A stretch of DNA of 36,844 nucleotides from UMGS172 sp045647525 (GCA_045647525.1 JAZRMK010000047.1:1-36844), one strand, 5' to 3'. Positions 14,503 through 23,327 are shown, counted from the stretch's first letter. The notes: generated from the sequence alone by a model not told the origin. Numbers and translations are program-made.

Positions 14503-15876
14503 TTAGATTCCAAGAATTCTTGTTGCAATCATAAAGTAGACTATCAGCGAAATTGCGTCAACCACTGTTGTGATCAAAGGGCTTGCCATAACTGCGGGGT
14601 CAAGACCGATCCTTTTGGCAAAAATCGGCAGTGAACAACCAATGACCTTGGCGCAGAAAACAACTATTATCAGAGTGATAGAAACAGTAACGTTTTCAAG
14701 AACGGTTATATTGCTGTTAAGAAGCAGATTGTCTATCAATATTATTTTGATGAAATTCAACGCAGCCAAAACAACACCGCACAAAAGAGAAACGCTTATC
14801 TCTTTCCAAACAACTTTGAAAATGTCGCCCATACGTATTTCTTCCAATGCGAGACCGCGGATAACTGTTACGGAAGCCTGTCCGCCTGCGTTACCACCCG
14901 TACCCATAAGCATCGGGATAAAAGCAATAAGGGCGGGGAAGATCTTTAATGCATCTTCGAATGATGTGATGATGGCACCAGTAAACGTTGCCGATACCAT
15001 AAGAAGAATCAACCAGGGTATACGTTTGAGCCAAAGACTTATAACACTTGTTTTGAGATACGGCTTGTCGCTCGGCGTTATAGCAGCGATTTTTTCAATA
15101 TCTTCGGTTGCTTCTTCTTCAATAACGTCGATAGCGTCGTCAACAGTGACTATGCCGACGATTCTTCCGTCGCGGTCGACAACAGGCAGAGCCAAAACGT
15201 CGTACTTTGAGAATGCTTTTGCAACCTCTTCCTTGTCCTCATAAGCATCAACCGAAATGACGTTGGAAACCATAATGTTTTCAACGGTTTCCTGCTCATT
15301 TGCGAGCAATAAATCCTTGATTGAAACAGTACCGATGAGTTTTCTTTTCTCAGTGACGTAGCAGGTGTAGACTGTTTCTTTGTCAATACCCTCTCGGCGT
15401 ATCTTGCTGAAAGCTTCCGCAACGGTTTTTGTTTTGCTGAGTGATACGTACTCGACCGTCATAATGCTTCCGGCACTGTCTTCGGGGTATTTGAGTAATT
15501 CGTTGATTTGTTGTCTTATTGTGGGCTTTGCAGTCTGCAAGATTCGAGAAACGACCTTTGCGGGCATTTCTTCAATCATATCGACCATATCGTCAAGATA
15601 CAGTTCGTCGATTATATGCTTTAATTCGACGTCGTTGAACGCTTTAATTAACAATTCTTGCGACTCGGGTTCCATATAGGAAAAAACTTCTGCCGCAAAA
15701 TCCTTAGGTAATATGCGATATACTAAGGGCAAGCACTGCGGTTCAAGGTCGTCAAAAAACAACGCAACGTCGGCAGGCTCTAATTCAATAAGCTTGCCGC
15801 GCAGACAGACTAATTTTTTATCGGTGATGAGTTCTTTTAACTCATCCAAAAATTCTTTCGTGAGTTCCAATTCCAA
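14503..15876 (-). CDS. mgtE: Magnesium transporter MgtE
   Basis: A 457-residue MgtE channel of the usual length. The cytoplasmic MgtE N-domain covers about residues 20-125, the two CBS domains about 138-195 and 200-256, then a connecting helix, then five membrane segments from about 285 to the C-terminus. The pore-region signature GTGGNAGGQASVT lies near 328 and the last helices include DPAVMASPLITTVVDAIS. The N-domain and CBS domains gate the channel by binding internal Mg2+. No ATG is usable: an in-frame TAA is close upstream and AAGGAG precedes two tandem TTG codons (15876 and 15870), either of which may be the start. The gene sits behind a leader with a probable 26-codon peptide and lacks an obvious canonical M-box. 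Confidence 0.95.
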   Translation of the reverse strand: MELELTKEFLDELKELITDKKLVCLRGKLIELEPADVALFFDDLEPQCLPLVYRILPKDFAAEVFSYMEPESQELLIKAFNDVELKHIIDELYLDDMVDMIEEMPAKVVSRILQTAKPTIRQQINELLKYPEDSAGSIMTVEYVSLSKTKTVAEAFSKIRREGIDKETVYTCYVTEKRKLIGTVSIKDLLLANEQETVENIMVSNVISVDAYEDKEEVAKAFSKYDVLALPVVDRDGRIVGIVTVDDAIDVIEEEATEDIEKIAAITPSDKPYLKTSVISLWLKRIPWLILLMVSATFTGAIITSFEDALKIFPALIAFIPMLMGTGGNAGGQASVTVIRGLALEEIRMGDIFKVVWKEISVSLLCGVVLAALNFIKIILIDNLLLNSNITVLENVTVSITLIIVVFCAKVIGCSLPIFAKRIGLDPAVMASPLITTVVDAISLIVYFMIATRILGI

Positions 15877-15923
15877 TCTCTCCTTTTACAAAAATATGTA
15901 GTAAAAAGGAGTACATAGTCACA

Positions 15924-16004
15924 TTATAGTATAACGGAAAACGGACAACCGTTAAACGTTCTACTTCGGGGCTTTGCACTCATACTACCGTTGTCGGCGT
16001 CCAT
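15924..16004 (-). CDS. Putative 26-residue leader peptide upstream of mgtE
   Basis: Within the transcribed leader of mgtE, a minus-strand ATG at 16004 is preceded by a strong GAGGTGAG ribosome binding site and opens a frame of 26 codons ending at TAA 15924-15926. The peptide begins MDADNGSMSAKPRSR and ends NGCPFSVIL. This segment is more GC-rich than the surrounding leader, as expected for real coding sequence, and the stop lies about 48 bases before the first mgtE TTG. The position between promoter and transporter suggests a cis-acting leader peptide controlling mgtE expression, similar in logic to MgtL/mgtA in enterics though unrelated in sequence. It could also be part of a structured RNA. 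A short hairpin AACGG-TTGT-CCGTT overlaps its 3' end. Confidence 0.6.
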   Translation of the reverse strand: MDADNGSMSAKPRSRTFNGCPFSVIL

Positions 16005-16052
16005 TTTCTCACCTCACTTGAAAAATTTTTTAAGGATACATACAACAAAATT

Positions 16053-16082
16053 ATTATACAACTTTTATGGTAAAAAAGTCAA
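16053..16082 (-). promoter_or_regulatory. Promoter of the mgtE leader
   Basis: Minus-strand TTGACT (16077-16082) and TATAAT (16053-16058) with an 18-base spacer. It predicts a start near 16046 and a leader of about 170 bases before mgtE. The upstream lipoprotein gene ends at 16092, so this promoter lies just downstream of its stop. Confidence 0.75.
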
Positions 16083-16091
16083 CAAATTTTG

Positions 16092-17009
16092 CTATTTTGT
16101 GATTTCATTTTTGATTGCGGCTAGCAGTAATTTACCTTGGGGAGTACCAAGCCAGTTGAAGACAATATCGGTAACAGACTCGGATTCCAACCCGTTCTTT
16201 ATTGCCAATACGATGTTACGCTCAAATTTGACATCAGTTTCAGCATCAAAAACCTTCAAAACGGTTTTAGTTCCGCCCAAAGTGGTGTTACTGAAATCGG
16301 ATTTTAAAGCAAAACTTATAGCACCTGCTCGGTTATCATAATTTGCTTCGGCTGTGAAAATGCCATCGGCGGTGCTATAAATAACAACCGGTCTTTGAGG
16401 AGTTGTTTCCAATTTGCCGAATTCCTTCTCAAACCAACTATAAGCGACCGAGTCGGTTTCGGGCAAGAATGCAGAAATCTTCACATTGTTTCCTCCCAAA
16501 TCCTTCCAGTTGGTTACAGAACCGTTAAAGATGCTGATAATCTGCTCCTTCGTGAGTGTGTCTACGCCACATTCGGGACCGGTGAAGAACACCAATTCTT
16601 CGGTTGCAATATTCACGGTTTTAAGTGTGATTCCTAAATCTATTAAAGCATCAAGTGCTGTACTTTCGGGCAGGAAACCTATTACGATGTCAGCCTTGCC
16701 GTTTGTTATTGCTTCAAAGCATTCGTCACTGCTGCCGAGCGTGACAAAGTCGGTAACATTTTTTGGTGATTCGACAGTGCCCAAATTGGTGTCTTCGTTA
16801 ACGCGCAAAAGAGCCGCTGCAAGAGAATATCCTGCGTAGGAGTAATTCGCGTCAACCGCGATTTTCGGCAGATTCTCGGTTGTGATATTTATACTACCCT
16901 CAACAATGCCGTGGGGAGTGACAACGGGCGTTTCCTCCTTGCAGGAAGCCGAAAACATTAAAGCGCAAAATATAAGCATAACGGCAAGTGCAGTTTTTAA
17001 ATATCTCAT
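16092..17009 (-). CDS. Substrate-binding lipoprotein, PstS-like (phosphate-type PBP)
   Basis: A 305-residue exported protein. A signal peptide with lipobox SASC makes Cys23 the likely lipidated residue. The body resembles the PBP-like_2 (PstS/phosphate-binding) domain: ADIVIGF, the ITNWKDLGG motif typical of PstS (here VTNWKDLGGNN) and a PETDSVAYSWFEKEF segment. No PstC/A/B permease genes are nearby, so it may not feed a transporter here. Its start codon overlaps the stop of the WG-repeat lipoprotein by four bases (ATGA), so the two are translationally coupled. Ligand is unknown; phosphate is the family default. Confidence 0.8.
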   Translation of the reverse strand: MRYLKTALAVMLIFCALMFSASCKEETPVVTPHGIVEGSINITTENLPKIAVDANYSYAGYSLAAALLRVNEDTNLGTVESPKNVTDFVTLGSSDECFEAITNGKADIVIGFLPESTALDALIDLGITLKTVNIATEELVFFTGPECGVDTLTKEQIISIFNGSVTNWKDLGGNNVKISAFLPETDSVAYSWFEKEFGKLETTPQRPVVIYSTADGIFTAEANYDNRAGAISFALKSDFSNTTLGGTKTVLKVFDAETDVKFERNIVLAIKNGLESESVTDIVFNWLGTPQGKLLLAAIKNEITK

Positions 17010-18559
17010 TCCGACACACCTCCGTTAAGTGTTCTGAAAACCACATTGAATGAATCGTCATACAATTCAATATATCCATCCTTTTTAACGCTGAAAAAGT
17101 CTTTGTTATATGAATGCATAATTTCTACCAGGTCGCAGTTTTCAACCTTAAAAGTGCCTGTGGTGGCGTCGTATATTGAGTACAATCCGTCTTTCTCAAC
17201 CACAAACAGACCCTTGTCGCCCAAGCCTTCGCAGTAGGCATATTCAATGCTTGAAAGCGTGGTTTTAGTTTTAAAGTCGATAAAATAAAGTTTATCCTTG
17301 CGTTTGTTCTGAATCACGATGTAATTACCTTTGGAAGATGCGATTCCGCCAAAATCCTCGCAAATCAGTATGGATTGACCGTCTTCATTGAAGAAGTAGC
17401 AGACATTACTGTAAGAACAACTGTAAATTCCGTTGCCGATATGCTCCGACGGGAACTGACCCGTACCGGTAAAAACAAACGGCTCGTTGGAGTCAAGATA
17501 AAAATATTCGGTCTTATCGGTGGCTTTGGAATACTTTTTATACATAAGTCTTTCAGCACCGACTATGTTGACGACACTGTCAACGGTATTGATAACCTTG
17601 ACTGTGTTTTTTGATTTATCCATAATGGTGCAGTTTTCTTCGTTTATACAAGCAAAATAACCGAGTTCTGCGTTGTAAGTGATGCTCTTGTAGGTCGGCT
17701 TGATGAAGTAACTGCCTTTTTCGTCAATGACGCCGTAAAGACCTTCCTGATTGGCAACAACTGCATAACCGCCCGAAAATTCGCCGGCAAAGGTATAAGT
17801 TCCGAATTTGGAATATCCCTTTTTATTTACGTAATATCCCTTAGTGGTAACATTACCGGCTGGGTCGGTGTAGGTTTCATTGACGGCTGCGGCTCCGTTT
17901 TTAAATTCCGAAATCGTACTGCTTGCAGTTGTGCTGTCATTCTGCAACGGACTGTATGAAAACGACTTTTTGCCTTCATAATCATAATATTCGTATACAT
18001 ACTTGATGTCACCGTTTTTATATTTAACGGTTCTCAAAAGAACTATCATTTCCTCGTTGCTTAGTTCGGAAAATTCGTAGTTACCGCTTATCTCACTCAT
18101 CCAAGTACCGTCGTGACTGATTATAATATGAGAGTCGGTTTTGGTGGTTGACTTTGAGTCAACACGGAATATATAAAAACAGTTTCCGTTTTTTAACTTT
18201 ACCTGCTTGACCGACTTGTAAACGGGGTCGACAATTATTTTGCCATCTTCGGTGCAAATGCCGTAAAGGGCGCTGACAATGGTCTTTTCAGAACCGTCAT
18301 TAGTGGTGCCGGTATAGGTTAGATACTGTCCCATAAAGGGCATAATTTCACCGTATGAATCAGAAGGGGTGAATTTGTCGGTGTACTGTGCATTGTAGCG
18401 ACCGACAATTTCCTTTGACTGTTTTGTAAAACTTACCGTTGGGTTGGCGGTGAGCTTAAAAAACTGACTGGCAGGCTGTTGTTCGGGTTTCGTACCACAG
18501 CTAGTCACTGTCAGCGAAATTAAAGCAACTGTTAAGCAGATGATTGACTTTATTTTCAC
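17006..18559 (-). CDS. WG-repeat lipoprotein
   Basis: A 517-residue secreted lipoprotein. The signal peptide ends at lipobox VTSC with Cys21. The rest is built of WG-type beta repeats, for example LYGICTEDGKIIVDPVYKSV and YGVIDEKGSYFIKPTYKSI, as in KWG/WG-repeat proteins. Such repeats are thought to form a surface beta-structure; the ligand is unknown. The start is GTG, with TTAGGAG about 12 bases upstream, rather far but the only site seen. It is the first gene of a two-gene unit with the PstS-like lipoprotein, overlapping it by four bases. Function beyond cell-surface location is not known. Confidence 0.75.
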   Translation of the reverse strand: MKIKSIICLTVALISLTVTSCGTKPEQQPASQFFKLTANPTVSFTKQSKEIVGRYNAQYTDKFTPSDSYGEIMPFMGQYLTYTGTTNDGSEKTIVSALYGICTEDGKIIVDPVYKSVKQVKLKNGNCFYIFRVDSKSTTKTDSHIIISHDGTWMSEISGNYEFSELSNEEMIVLLRTVKYKNGDIKYVYEYYDYEGKKSFSYSPLQNDSTTASSTISEFKNGAAAVNETYTDPAGNVTTKGYYVNKKGYSKFGTYTFAGEFSGGYAVVANQEGLYGVIDEKGSYFIKPTYKSITYNAELGYFACINEENCTIMDKSKNTVKVINTVDSVVNIVGAERLMYKKYSKATDKTEYFYLDSNEPFVFTGTGQFPSEHIGNGIYSCSYSNVCYFFNEDGQSILICEDFGGIASSKGNYIVIQNKRKDKLYFIDFKTKTTLSSIEYAYCEGLGDKGLFVVEKDGLYSIYDATTGTFKVENCDLVEIMHSYNKDFFSVKKDGYIELYDDSFNVVFRTLNGGVSE

Positions 18560-18729
18560 TTGCTGTCCACGCTCCTAAAAGGATTATATATTTAAATAAT
18601 ACCATAACTTGTGTAAAAATTCCACAAAAAACTCATTTTGTTTTAAACTTATTAAGATATGATTAAAGCATTATTTCGGCGAGTGATAAATAGCATTAAA
18701 TTGTAAAGTTAAAGGTTTGGAAAATTTGA

Positions 18730-18758
18730 TTTACAAACTTTAAAACATAATGTATAAT
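18730..18758 (+). promoter_or_regulatory. Promoter of the YhaM-type gene
   Basis: TTTACA (18730-18735), 17-base spacer, TATAAT (18753-18758). Because the -10 box overlaps an in-frame ATG at 18757, translation must begin further downstream, at 18790. The rest of the 18560-18729 gap is AT-rich; I see only a weak promoter-like stretch facing the WG-repeat gene. Confidence 0.8.
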
Positions 18759-18789
18759 GGAACTGATATCAAGAAAAGTTGGTGGCTTT

Positions 18790-19758
18790 ATGAATTATAT
18801 TATGGACGCAACAAACGATTTGTTTTTGATGATTAAATCTATGGATAAGAAAACTACTGCCAAAGGATTGCCGTATCTTGACTTTATGTTTTGTGATAAA
18901 ACGGGCGAGATTTCGGGCAAACTTTGGGATTATCACGAGGAGTTGCACGGAATGTTCCAATCCGGCGATATCGTAAAGGTTCGTGGTACTGTTTCGCAGT
19001 ACAATGGCACCGACCAACTTCGTGTTGAAAGAATCAGACGTGTCCAACCCAACGACAATGTTGACCCCGCTGATTTTGTTCCTTCTGCAACGTTTTCAGG
19101 TGAAGAAATGTACGATGCCCTTGTTAGTGTTGCTGAGAATATGAGTGATGCAGATATCAAGAATATAGTTTTGGCTGTTTACAAGGAATATGAAGAAAAA
19201 CTTAAATTCTGGCCGGCTGCATTCAGACTTCATCACGCTATTCGCGGTGGACTTTTGTATCACACTCTGTCTATCGTGCGTCTGGCACAGTCGTTGTGTA
19301 AGATTTACCCCTCGGTCAACAGTGATTTACTGCTTGCAGGTGCTATGTTGCATGACGTGGCTAAAATTGATGAATTTGAACTGAACAGCGCCGGAACAGC
19401 TACCGGATATACACTTGAAGGTAATCTTGTGGGTCATCTTGCCAAGGGTGCTATTATTATTGACCGATTTGCAGAAAAATTGGGAACACCCGATGAACTA
19501 AAATTGCTTTTACAACACATGGTTTTATCTCACCATGGTGAGCCTGAATTTGGCGCGGCGGTAAAACCCATGTTCTTGGAAGCTGAACTACTTAGTGAAC
19601 TTGACCTGATGGATGCCAGAATCTATGAATTGGAAGAAGCAATAGGCAACGCAAAATCGGGTGATTACACACAAAGACTTTGGGCTCTTGATAACCGAAA
19701 GTTCTACAACCACGGCAAAGAAGAAATAAGTACCAATGCCAATCTTATCGAAAAGTAA
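18790..19758 (+). CDS. yhaM: YhaM-type 3'-5' exoribonuclease (OB-fold plus HD domain)
   Basis: A 322-residue protein. An N-terminal OB-fold nucleic-acid-binding domain spans about residues 1-90 (GEISGKLWDYHEEL, VRGTVSQYNG). An HD phosphohydrolase domain follows, with the first His in GGLLYHTLSIVRLAQ, HDVAK as the HD dyad near residue 187, and HMVLSHHGEPEFGA further on. This matches YhaM/CBF1, a metal-dependent 3'-5' exonuclease that trims RNA and DNA in Firmicutes. The start at 18790 is chosen over the ATG at 18757, which overlaps the -10 box; GGTGG lies ahead of 18790. It is closely followed by a HAD phosphatase gene, 3-12 bases downstream, so they form an operon. Confidence 0.9.
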   Translation: MNYIMDATNDLFLMIKSMDKKTTAKGLPYLDFMFCDKTGEISGKLWDYHEELHGMFQSGDIVKVRGTVSQYNGTDQLRVERIRRVQPNDNVDPADFVPSATFSGEEMYDALVSVAENMSDADIKNIVLAVYKEYEEKLKFWPAAFRLHHAIRGGLLYHTLSIVRLAQSLCKIYPSVNSDLLLAGAMLHDVAKIDEFELNSAGTATGYTLEGNLVGHLAKGAIIIDRFAEKLGTPDELKLLLQHMVLSHHGEPEFGAAVKPMFLEAELLSELDLMDARIYELEEAIGNAKSGDYTQRLWALDNRKFYNHGKEEISTNANLIEK

Positions 19759-19770
19759 GAGGTGGCTGAT

Positions 19771-20565
19771 TTGGATAAAACAGTATTACAAAACATCGAA
19801 CTGTATTTGTTTGATATGGACGGAACTCTGTACTTAGGGGACCGACTTTTCCCGTTTACAAAGGAGTTGCTTAGTTTAATAAAGCATTCAGGTAAAAAGT
19901 ACCTTTTTATGACCAACAACTCCTCGAAGAGTGTAATTGATTATGTGAAGAAATTAGAACGCTTGGGAGTTGAGTCTACCGAAGAAGATTTCCTTACTTC
20001 ATCGCAGGCCACGGCTGTATACCTTAAAGAGAATCACAACGGAAAAACACTTTATGTCTGCGGAACCGAATCGTTAAAGGCCGAGCTTCGTAAGGAAGGC
20101 TTTGTCGTTTCGGAAAAATTGCAGGAAATAGATGTAGTTGTAATGGGCTTCGATACGGAGCTGACATTCAAAAAGTTAGAAGACGTATGTAAACTGTTGC
20201 TGTCGCGTGATTTGCCGTACATCGCAACCAATCCCGATTATGTATGTCCTACCGAATATGGTAGCGTGCCTGACTGTGGAAGCGTTTGCGATATGATTTT
20301 TAATGCAACGGGGAAAAGACCGTTTGTAATCGGAAAACCGCAGGCGATGATGCCTTTGCTTGCTATGAAAAAATGTGAAACAGAGTCTCAAAAAACGGCG
20401 GTTGTAGGAGATAGGATCTACACCGATATAAAGAGTGGTCTTAATGCGGGTGCGGTCAGTGTGCTTGTAATGAGTGGAGAAACTACCGAAAAGATATTGA
20501 ATGAATCTTGCGATAAACCGCACATTGTTTTAAAAGACGCATCAGAACTTATACCTTATATTTAA
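19771..20565 (+). CDS. HAD-IIA family phosphatase (NagD-like)
   Basis: A HAD phosphatase of about 264 residues. Motif I is FDMDGTLY near the N-terminus, motif II MTNNSS, then the large IIA cap, then IGKPQAMM and the motif IV region VVGDRIYTDIKSGLNAG. NagD-like enzymes remove phosphate from sugar or nucleotide phosphates such as UMP or 2-phosphoglycolate; the substrate here is not determined. The start is placed at TTG 19771, which has AGAGGTGG six bases ahead; an in-frame GTG at 19762 inside that site is the alternative. It follows the YhaM gene closely and precedes a strong convergent terminator. Confidence 0.88.
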   Translation: MDKTVLQNIELYLFDMDGTLYLGDRLFPFTKELLSLIKHSGKKYLFMTNNSSKSVIDYVKKLERLGVESTEEDFLTSSQATAVYLKENHNGKTLYVCGTESLKAELRKEGFVVSEKLQEIDVVVMGFDTELTFKKLEDVCKLLLSRDLPYIATNPDYVCPTEYGSVPDCGSVCDMIFNATGKRPFVIGKPQAMMPLLAMKKCETESQKTAVVGDRIYTDIKSGLNAGAVSVLVMSGETTEKILNESCDKPHIVLKDASELIPYI

Positions 20566-20572
20566 ACAAAAG

Positions 20573-20606
20573 AACCCCCGCAGGTTAAGACCTGCGGGGG
20601 TTTAAA
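20573..20606. terminator. Terminator between HAD phosphatase and LRR gene
   Basis: A perfect stem AACCCCCGCAGGT / ACCTGCGGGGGTT around TAAG, followed by T-rich sequence on the plus strand. It sits between convergent genes and may serve both. Confidence 0.88.
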
Positions 20607-20613
20607 TTATAAA

Positions 20614-23112
20614 TTATTTGTCGCTTATCTTATCTTCTTCTTTGAGAGTGTTTTTTTCGATTCTCTTCTTCTTTTGAATGATGCAAATAGCAACAACTCC
20701 TGCAACGATTACAACAATTATTGCAATAATAATGAGGAAGAGGATAAGGTTAGGACCGTTGTCGTTGGCAACCTGACCGGGAATGAACTTGGTAGGTATA
20801 TTGTTGCTTGCTGCGTTAATTGCAACAACAGATCCTTCAACACATTCTATTGTGAGTTTGTCACAACCTGCAAAGGCATCGACGCCAACGTTGGCGATGG
20901 ATTCGCGAAGGGTAAGTGTGTTAAGAACGGAACAGTTCTTGAAAGCATATTTTTCAATCGACCTTATTTCACCGAGGATTGTTACCTCTTTGAGTGATGT
21001 ACAGTCGGCAAATAAGCTTTCGTCAATCTTGTTTACCTTGGCAGGAATAGTAACCTTTTCAAGTGATGTGCAGTTCATGAACGCGCCGGCGTTCATGATC
21101 GAAACGTTAACAGGAACAGTGATTTCGGTCAAAGCGGTGCAGTCCTTGAAACAATGTTTGCTGATGGTGAGAATAGAACCGGGAAGAACAACCTTTTTGA
21201 GATTTTTGCAACCTTCAAAGGTGCTTTCCGACAGAATAGTAACACTTGCGGGAACCTTGATCTCTGTCAAAGCTTCACAGTTGAGGAATGCGTTGTCAAG
21301 GATCTCGGCAACAGTGTTAGGAATATCGAAAGATGACAATACTAAGCAGTTTTCAAAGGCGTTCTTACCGATTTTGGTGATTTCGCCCTTCAACTCGATA
21401 GACTTCAAGTTCTTGCAGTTTGCAAATGTATTATCTTCAATGACTGTTACCTTCGCGGGAATTGTTATTGACTCAATAGCACAGCCCTGGAATGCAGTGT
21501 ACTGAATAGATGTAACGTTATCGTGGAGAGTAACACTTTCAAGCGAAGAACAACCGGAGAAGGTGTCGTGCTGGATAAAGGTTACTTTATTAGGAATTGC
21601 AACCGATTTAAGACCGGTGCAATTTGTAAAGCAGCTGTAACTAATGGTAGTGAGAAATTCTCTGTTCAAATCAACTTCGGTGATTCCCGAACAGCCGGAG
21701 AAGCAGGAGGGACCAAGAGTTCTGATGTTCTTAGAAAGAACCAACTCGGTGATGCCGGTACAGCTTGAATAAGCACTCTCTTCAATATAGAACACAGAAT
21801 CAGGAAGAACAACACTTTGGAGTGCAGAACAAGAAGTGAATGCCGAATTGCCGATTGTTTTAAGAACAGGGGAGTAAATAACGTTTGTAAGTTTTGAACA
21901 GCCTAAAAATGCCTCTTGATTGATGGTTGTAATCATACCAAGGTCAAGATCAACAAGGTTACCGCAGTTTTTAAAAGCTTTGTCAGGAAGGACAGTTAAG
22001 CTTTTGCCGAGTGAAACGGAAGCGATAGCCGAGCAATCTGTGAACACCTCGTTGCCCAAAGCAGTTACACTGTCAGGAATTGAGATATTCTTAGGTTTAT
22101 CTGAGCTTTTGCCCAGTGTGGTAAGAAGTGCGCATTCTGCAAAAGCGGCAGTGCCGATTGACTCAATGTCGCCTTCAAAGTAAACTGATTTAAGATTTCC
22201 GCACTGTGAGAATGAATACTTGCCGATTGATTTCACCGATGCAGGAAGGGTGACAGAAACGAGCGATTCGCACTTTTCAAATGCTGCGTTGCTGATAGCG
22301 GTCAAAGCGGAATCGGTAGGGAAAACAACCTCAGCGAGTCGGTCGTTATCTGCAAGTACGCGCTCGCCGATAGAGGTTACAGACTTAGGTAAAGTAATGC
22401 TTACAATGTTTGAAGATTTAAAACGTAATGCATCATCACCAATAAAGGTGAGTTTTGCATCATCTGCGAAAACAATGCTTTCCATTTTGGTGCACTTATA
22501 GAAAGCATAAGCATCAATCTTTTCAACTGACGCGGGAATGGCAATGGTCTTTAAAGAAGAACAGCCGTCAAACGCATGCTGACCGATGGTGGTAACAGTT
22601 GCAGGAAGAGTAACAGTTTCAAGACTTGTGCAGTTGATAAAAGCACTGTTGTCGATATATGTAATTGATTCGGGAATTACGATGTCTTTAAGAAGTTCGC
22701 ATTTGCCGAATGAAGCATAGCCAATTTTCGTTACGGTCGAAGGAATGGTGATTTCTTTAAGACCTGAACCGTAGAAGGCGTTTGCACCGATTTCCACAAC
22801 GGATGAAGGAATATCAACAGTTGTTATGGAAGTGGATTCAAAAGCGCCGGTACCGATGATTGTAACAGGCTTGCCTTTTACGATAGAAGCAACCTTGACT
22901 GTGCCGGCATTACCTGTGTAATCAACAAGTTCTGCGTGGTCCTTGTAAATATTGTAGGTGAAATTACTCTCTGTGAACACTTCATAATCGAGTGCTGCCA
23001 CCGTAGGATTCTGCTCATAGTTATAGGATGAAAGGTCTTCACCACATCCGCAAAGAGCAAGAGCAATGATTGTAAAAACAACTACTGAAAGAATTATGCT
23101 GCGTTTTTTCAT
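20614..23112 (-). CDS. Large BspA-like leucine-rich-repeat lipoprotein with C-terminal membrane anchor
   Basis: An 832-residue surface protein. After a signal peptide with lipobox LCGC (Cys23) and about 50 residues of linker, about two dozen LRR_5 (BspA/TpLRR) repeats of about 23 residues run to near residue 770, in patterns such as GxxAFxxCxxLxxVxIPxSVxxI. The C-terminus has a single transmembrane helix (residues near 785-810, LILFLIIIAIIVVIVAGVV) and a basic-charged cytoplasmic tail. BspA-like repeats often mediate adhesion to host or microbial surfaces. ATG 23112 is chosen over 23145 because AGGAAGGAAC lies ahead of it. It has its own promoter. Carrying both an N-terminal lipid anchor and a C-terminal helix is unusual. 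Confidence 0.85.
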   Translation of the reverse strand: MKKRSIILSVVVFTIIALALCGCGEDLSSYNYEQNPTVAALDYEVFTESNFTYNIYKDHAELVDYTGNAGTVKVASIVKGKPVTIIGTGAFESTSITTVDIPSSVVEIGANAFYGSGLKEITIPSTVTKIGYASFGKCELLKDIVIPESITYIDNSAFINCTSLETVTLPATVTTIGQHAFDGCSSLKTIAIPASVEKIDAYAFYKCTKMESIVFADDAKLTFIGDDALRFKSSNIVSITLPKSVTSIGERVLADNDRLAEVVFPTDSALTAISNAAFEKCESLVSVTLPASVKSIGKYSFSQCGNLKSVYFEGDIESIGTAAFAECALLTTLGKSSDKPKNISIPDSVTALGNEVFTDCSAIASVSLGKSLTVLPDKAFKNCGNLVDLDLGMITTINQEAFLGCSKLTNVIYSPVLKTIGNSAFTSCSALQSVVLPDSVFYIEESAYSSCTGITELVLSKNIRTLGPSCFSGCSGITEVDLNREFLTTISYSCFTNCTGLKSVAIPNKVTFIQHDTFSGCSSLESVTLHDNVTSIQYTAFQGCAIESITIPAKVTVIEDNTFANCKNLKSIELKGEITKIGKNAFENCLVLSSFDIPNTVAEILDNAFLNCEALTEIKVPASVTILSESTFEGCKNLKKVVLPGSILTISKHCFKDCTALTEITVPVNVSIMNAGAFMNCTSLEKVTIPAKVNKIDESLFADCTSLKEVTILGEIRSIEKYAFKNCSVLNTLTLRESIANVGVDAFAGCDKLTIECVEGSVVAINAASNNIPTKFIPGQVANDNGPNLILFLIIIAIIVVIVAGVVAICIIQKKKRIEKNTLKEEDKISDK

Positions 23113-23188
23113 TTTATCTTCTGTTCCTTCCTGCGTTTGTGACACAAGTGAAAAACACTTGGTTACAATACTCGAATGTACTGAATTT

Positions 23189-23217
23189 ATTATATAATTT
23201 TACATATTATTTGTCAA
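23189..23217 (-). promoter_or_regulatory. Promoter of the LRR lipoprotein gene
   Basis: Minus-strand TTGACA (23212-23217) and TATAAT (23189-23194), 17-base spacer: perfect consensus. It leaves a leader of about 70 bases before the start at 23112. Confidence 0.88.
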
Positions 23218-23282
23218 TAACAAAAACCAAGTCTTGCATACAAAATCGCAAAAAAATAGGCTGTTTTGCACAAGTTGACAAA

Positions 23283-23327
23283 TAAAAATCCTTCCTTCAA
23301 GTGTGTGGATACAAACTTAAAGGAAGG
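23283..23327 (-). terminator. Intrinsic terminator after the AI-2E permease gene
   Basis: On the minus strand CCTTCCTTTAAGT and ACTTGAAGGAAGG form a stem around a 12-base loop and are followed by ATTTTTATTTG. It lies about 20 bases beyond the permease stop. Confidence 0.75.

Noticed and set aside
14570..15244. Plus-strand frame of 224 codons opposite mgtE
   Set aside because: The minus-strand frame encodes a full MgtE with CBS domains and membrane helices; the opposite frame has no family resemblance.
15877..16091. Canonical M-box (ykoK) magnesium riboswitch upstream of mgtE
   Set aside because: I looked for the conserved GUGAGGCUCCU and downstream M-box segments; only GTGAGGTGAG is present, which is better explained as the ribosome binding site of the small frame. 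A covariance search would settle it.
20783..21505. Plus-strand frame of 240 codons opposite the LRR gene
   Set aside because: Produced by the repeating codon pattern of the LRR gene on the minus strand, which has signal peptide, repeats, anchor, promoter and Shine-Dalgarno site.
20614..23112. Tandem DNA repeats or CRISPR-like array in the LRR gene
   Set aside because: The periodicity is at the protein level (about 23 residues); at DNA level units are diverged and not regularly spaced exact repeats.
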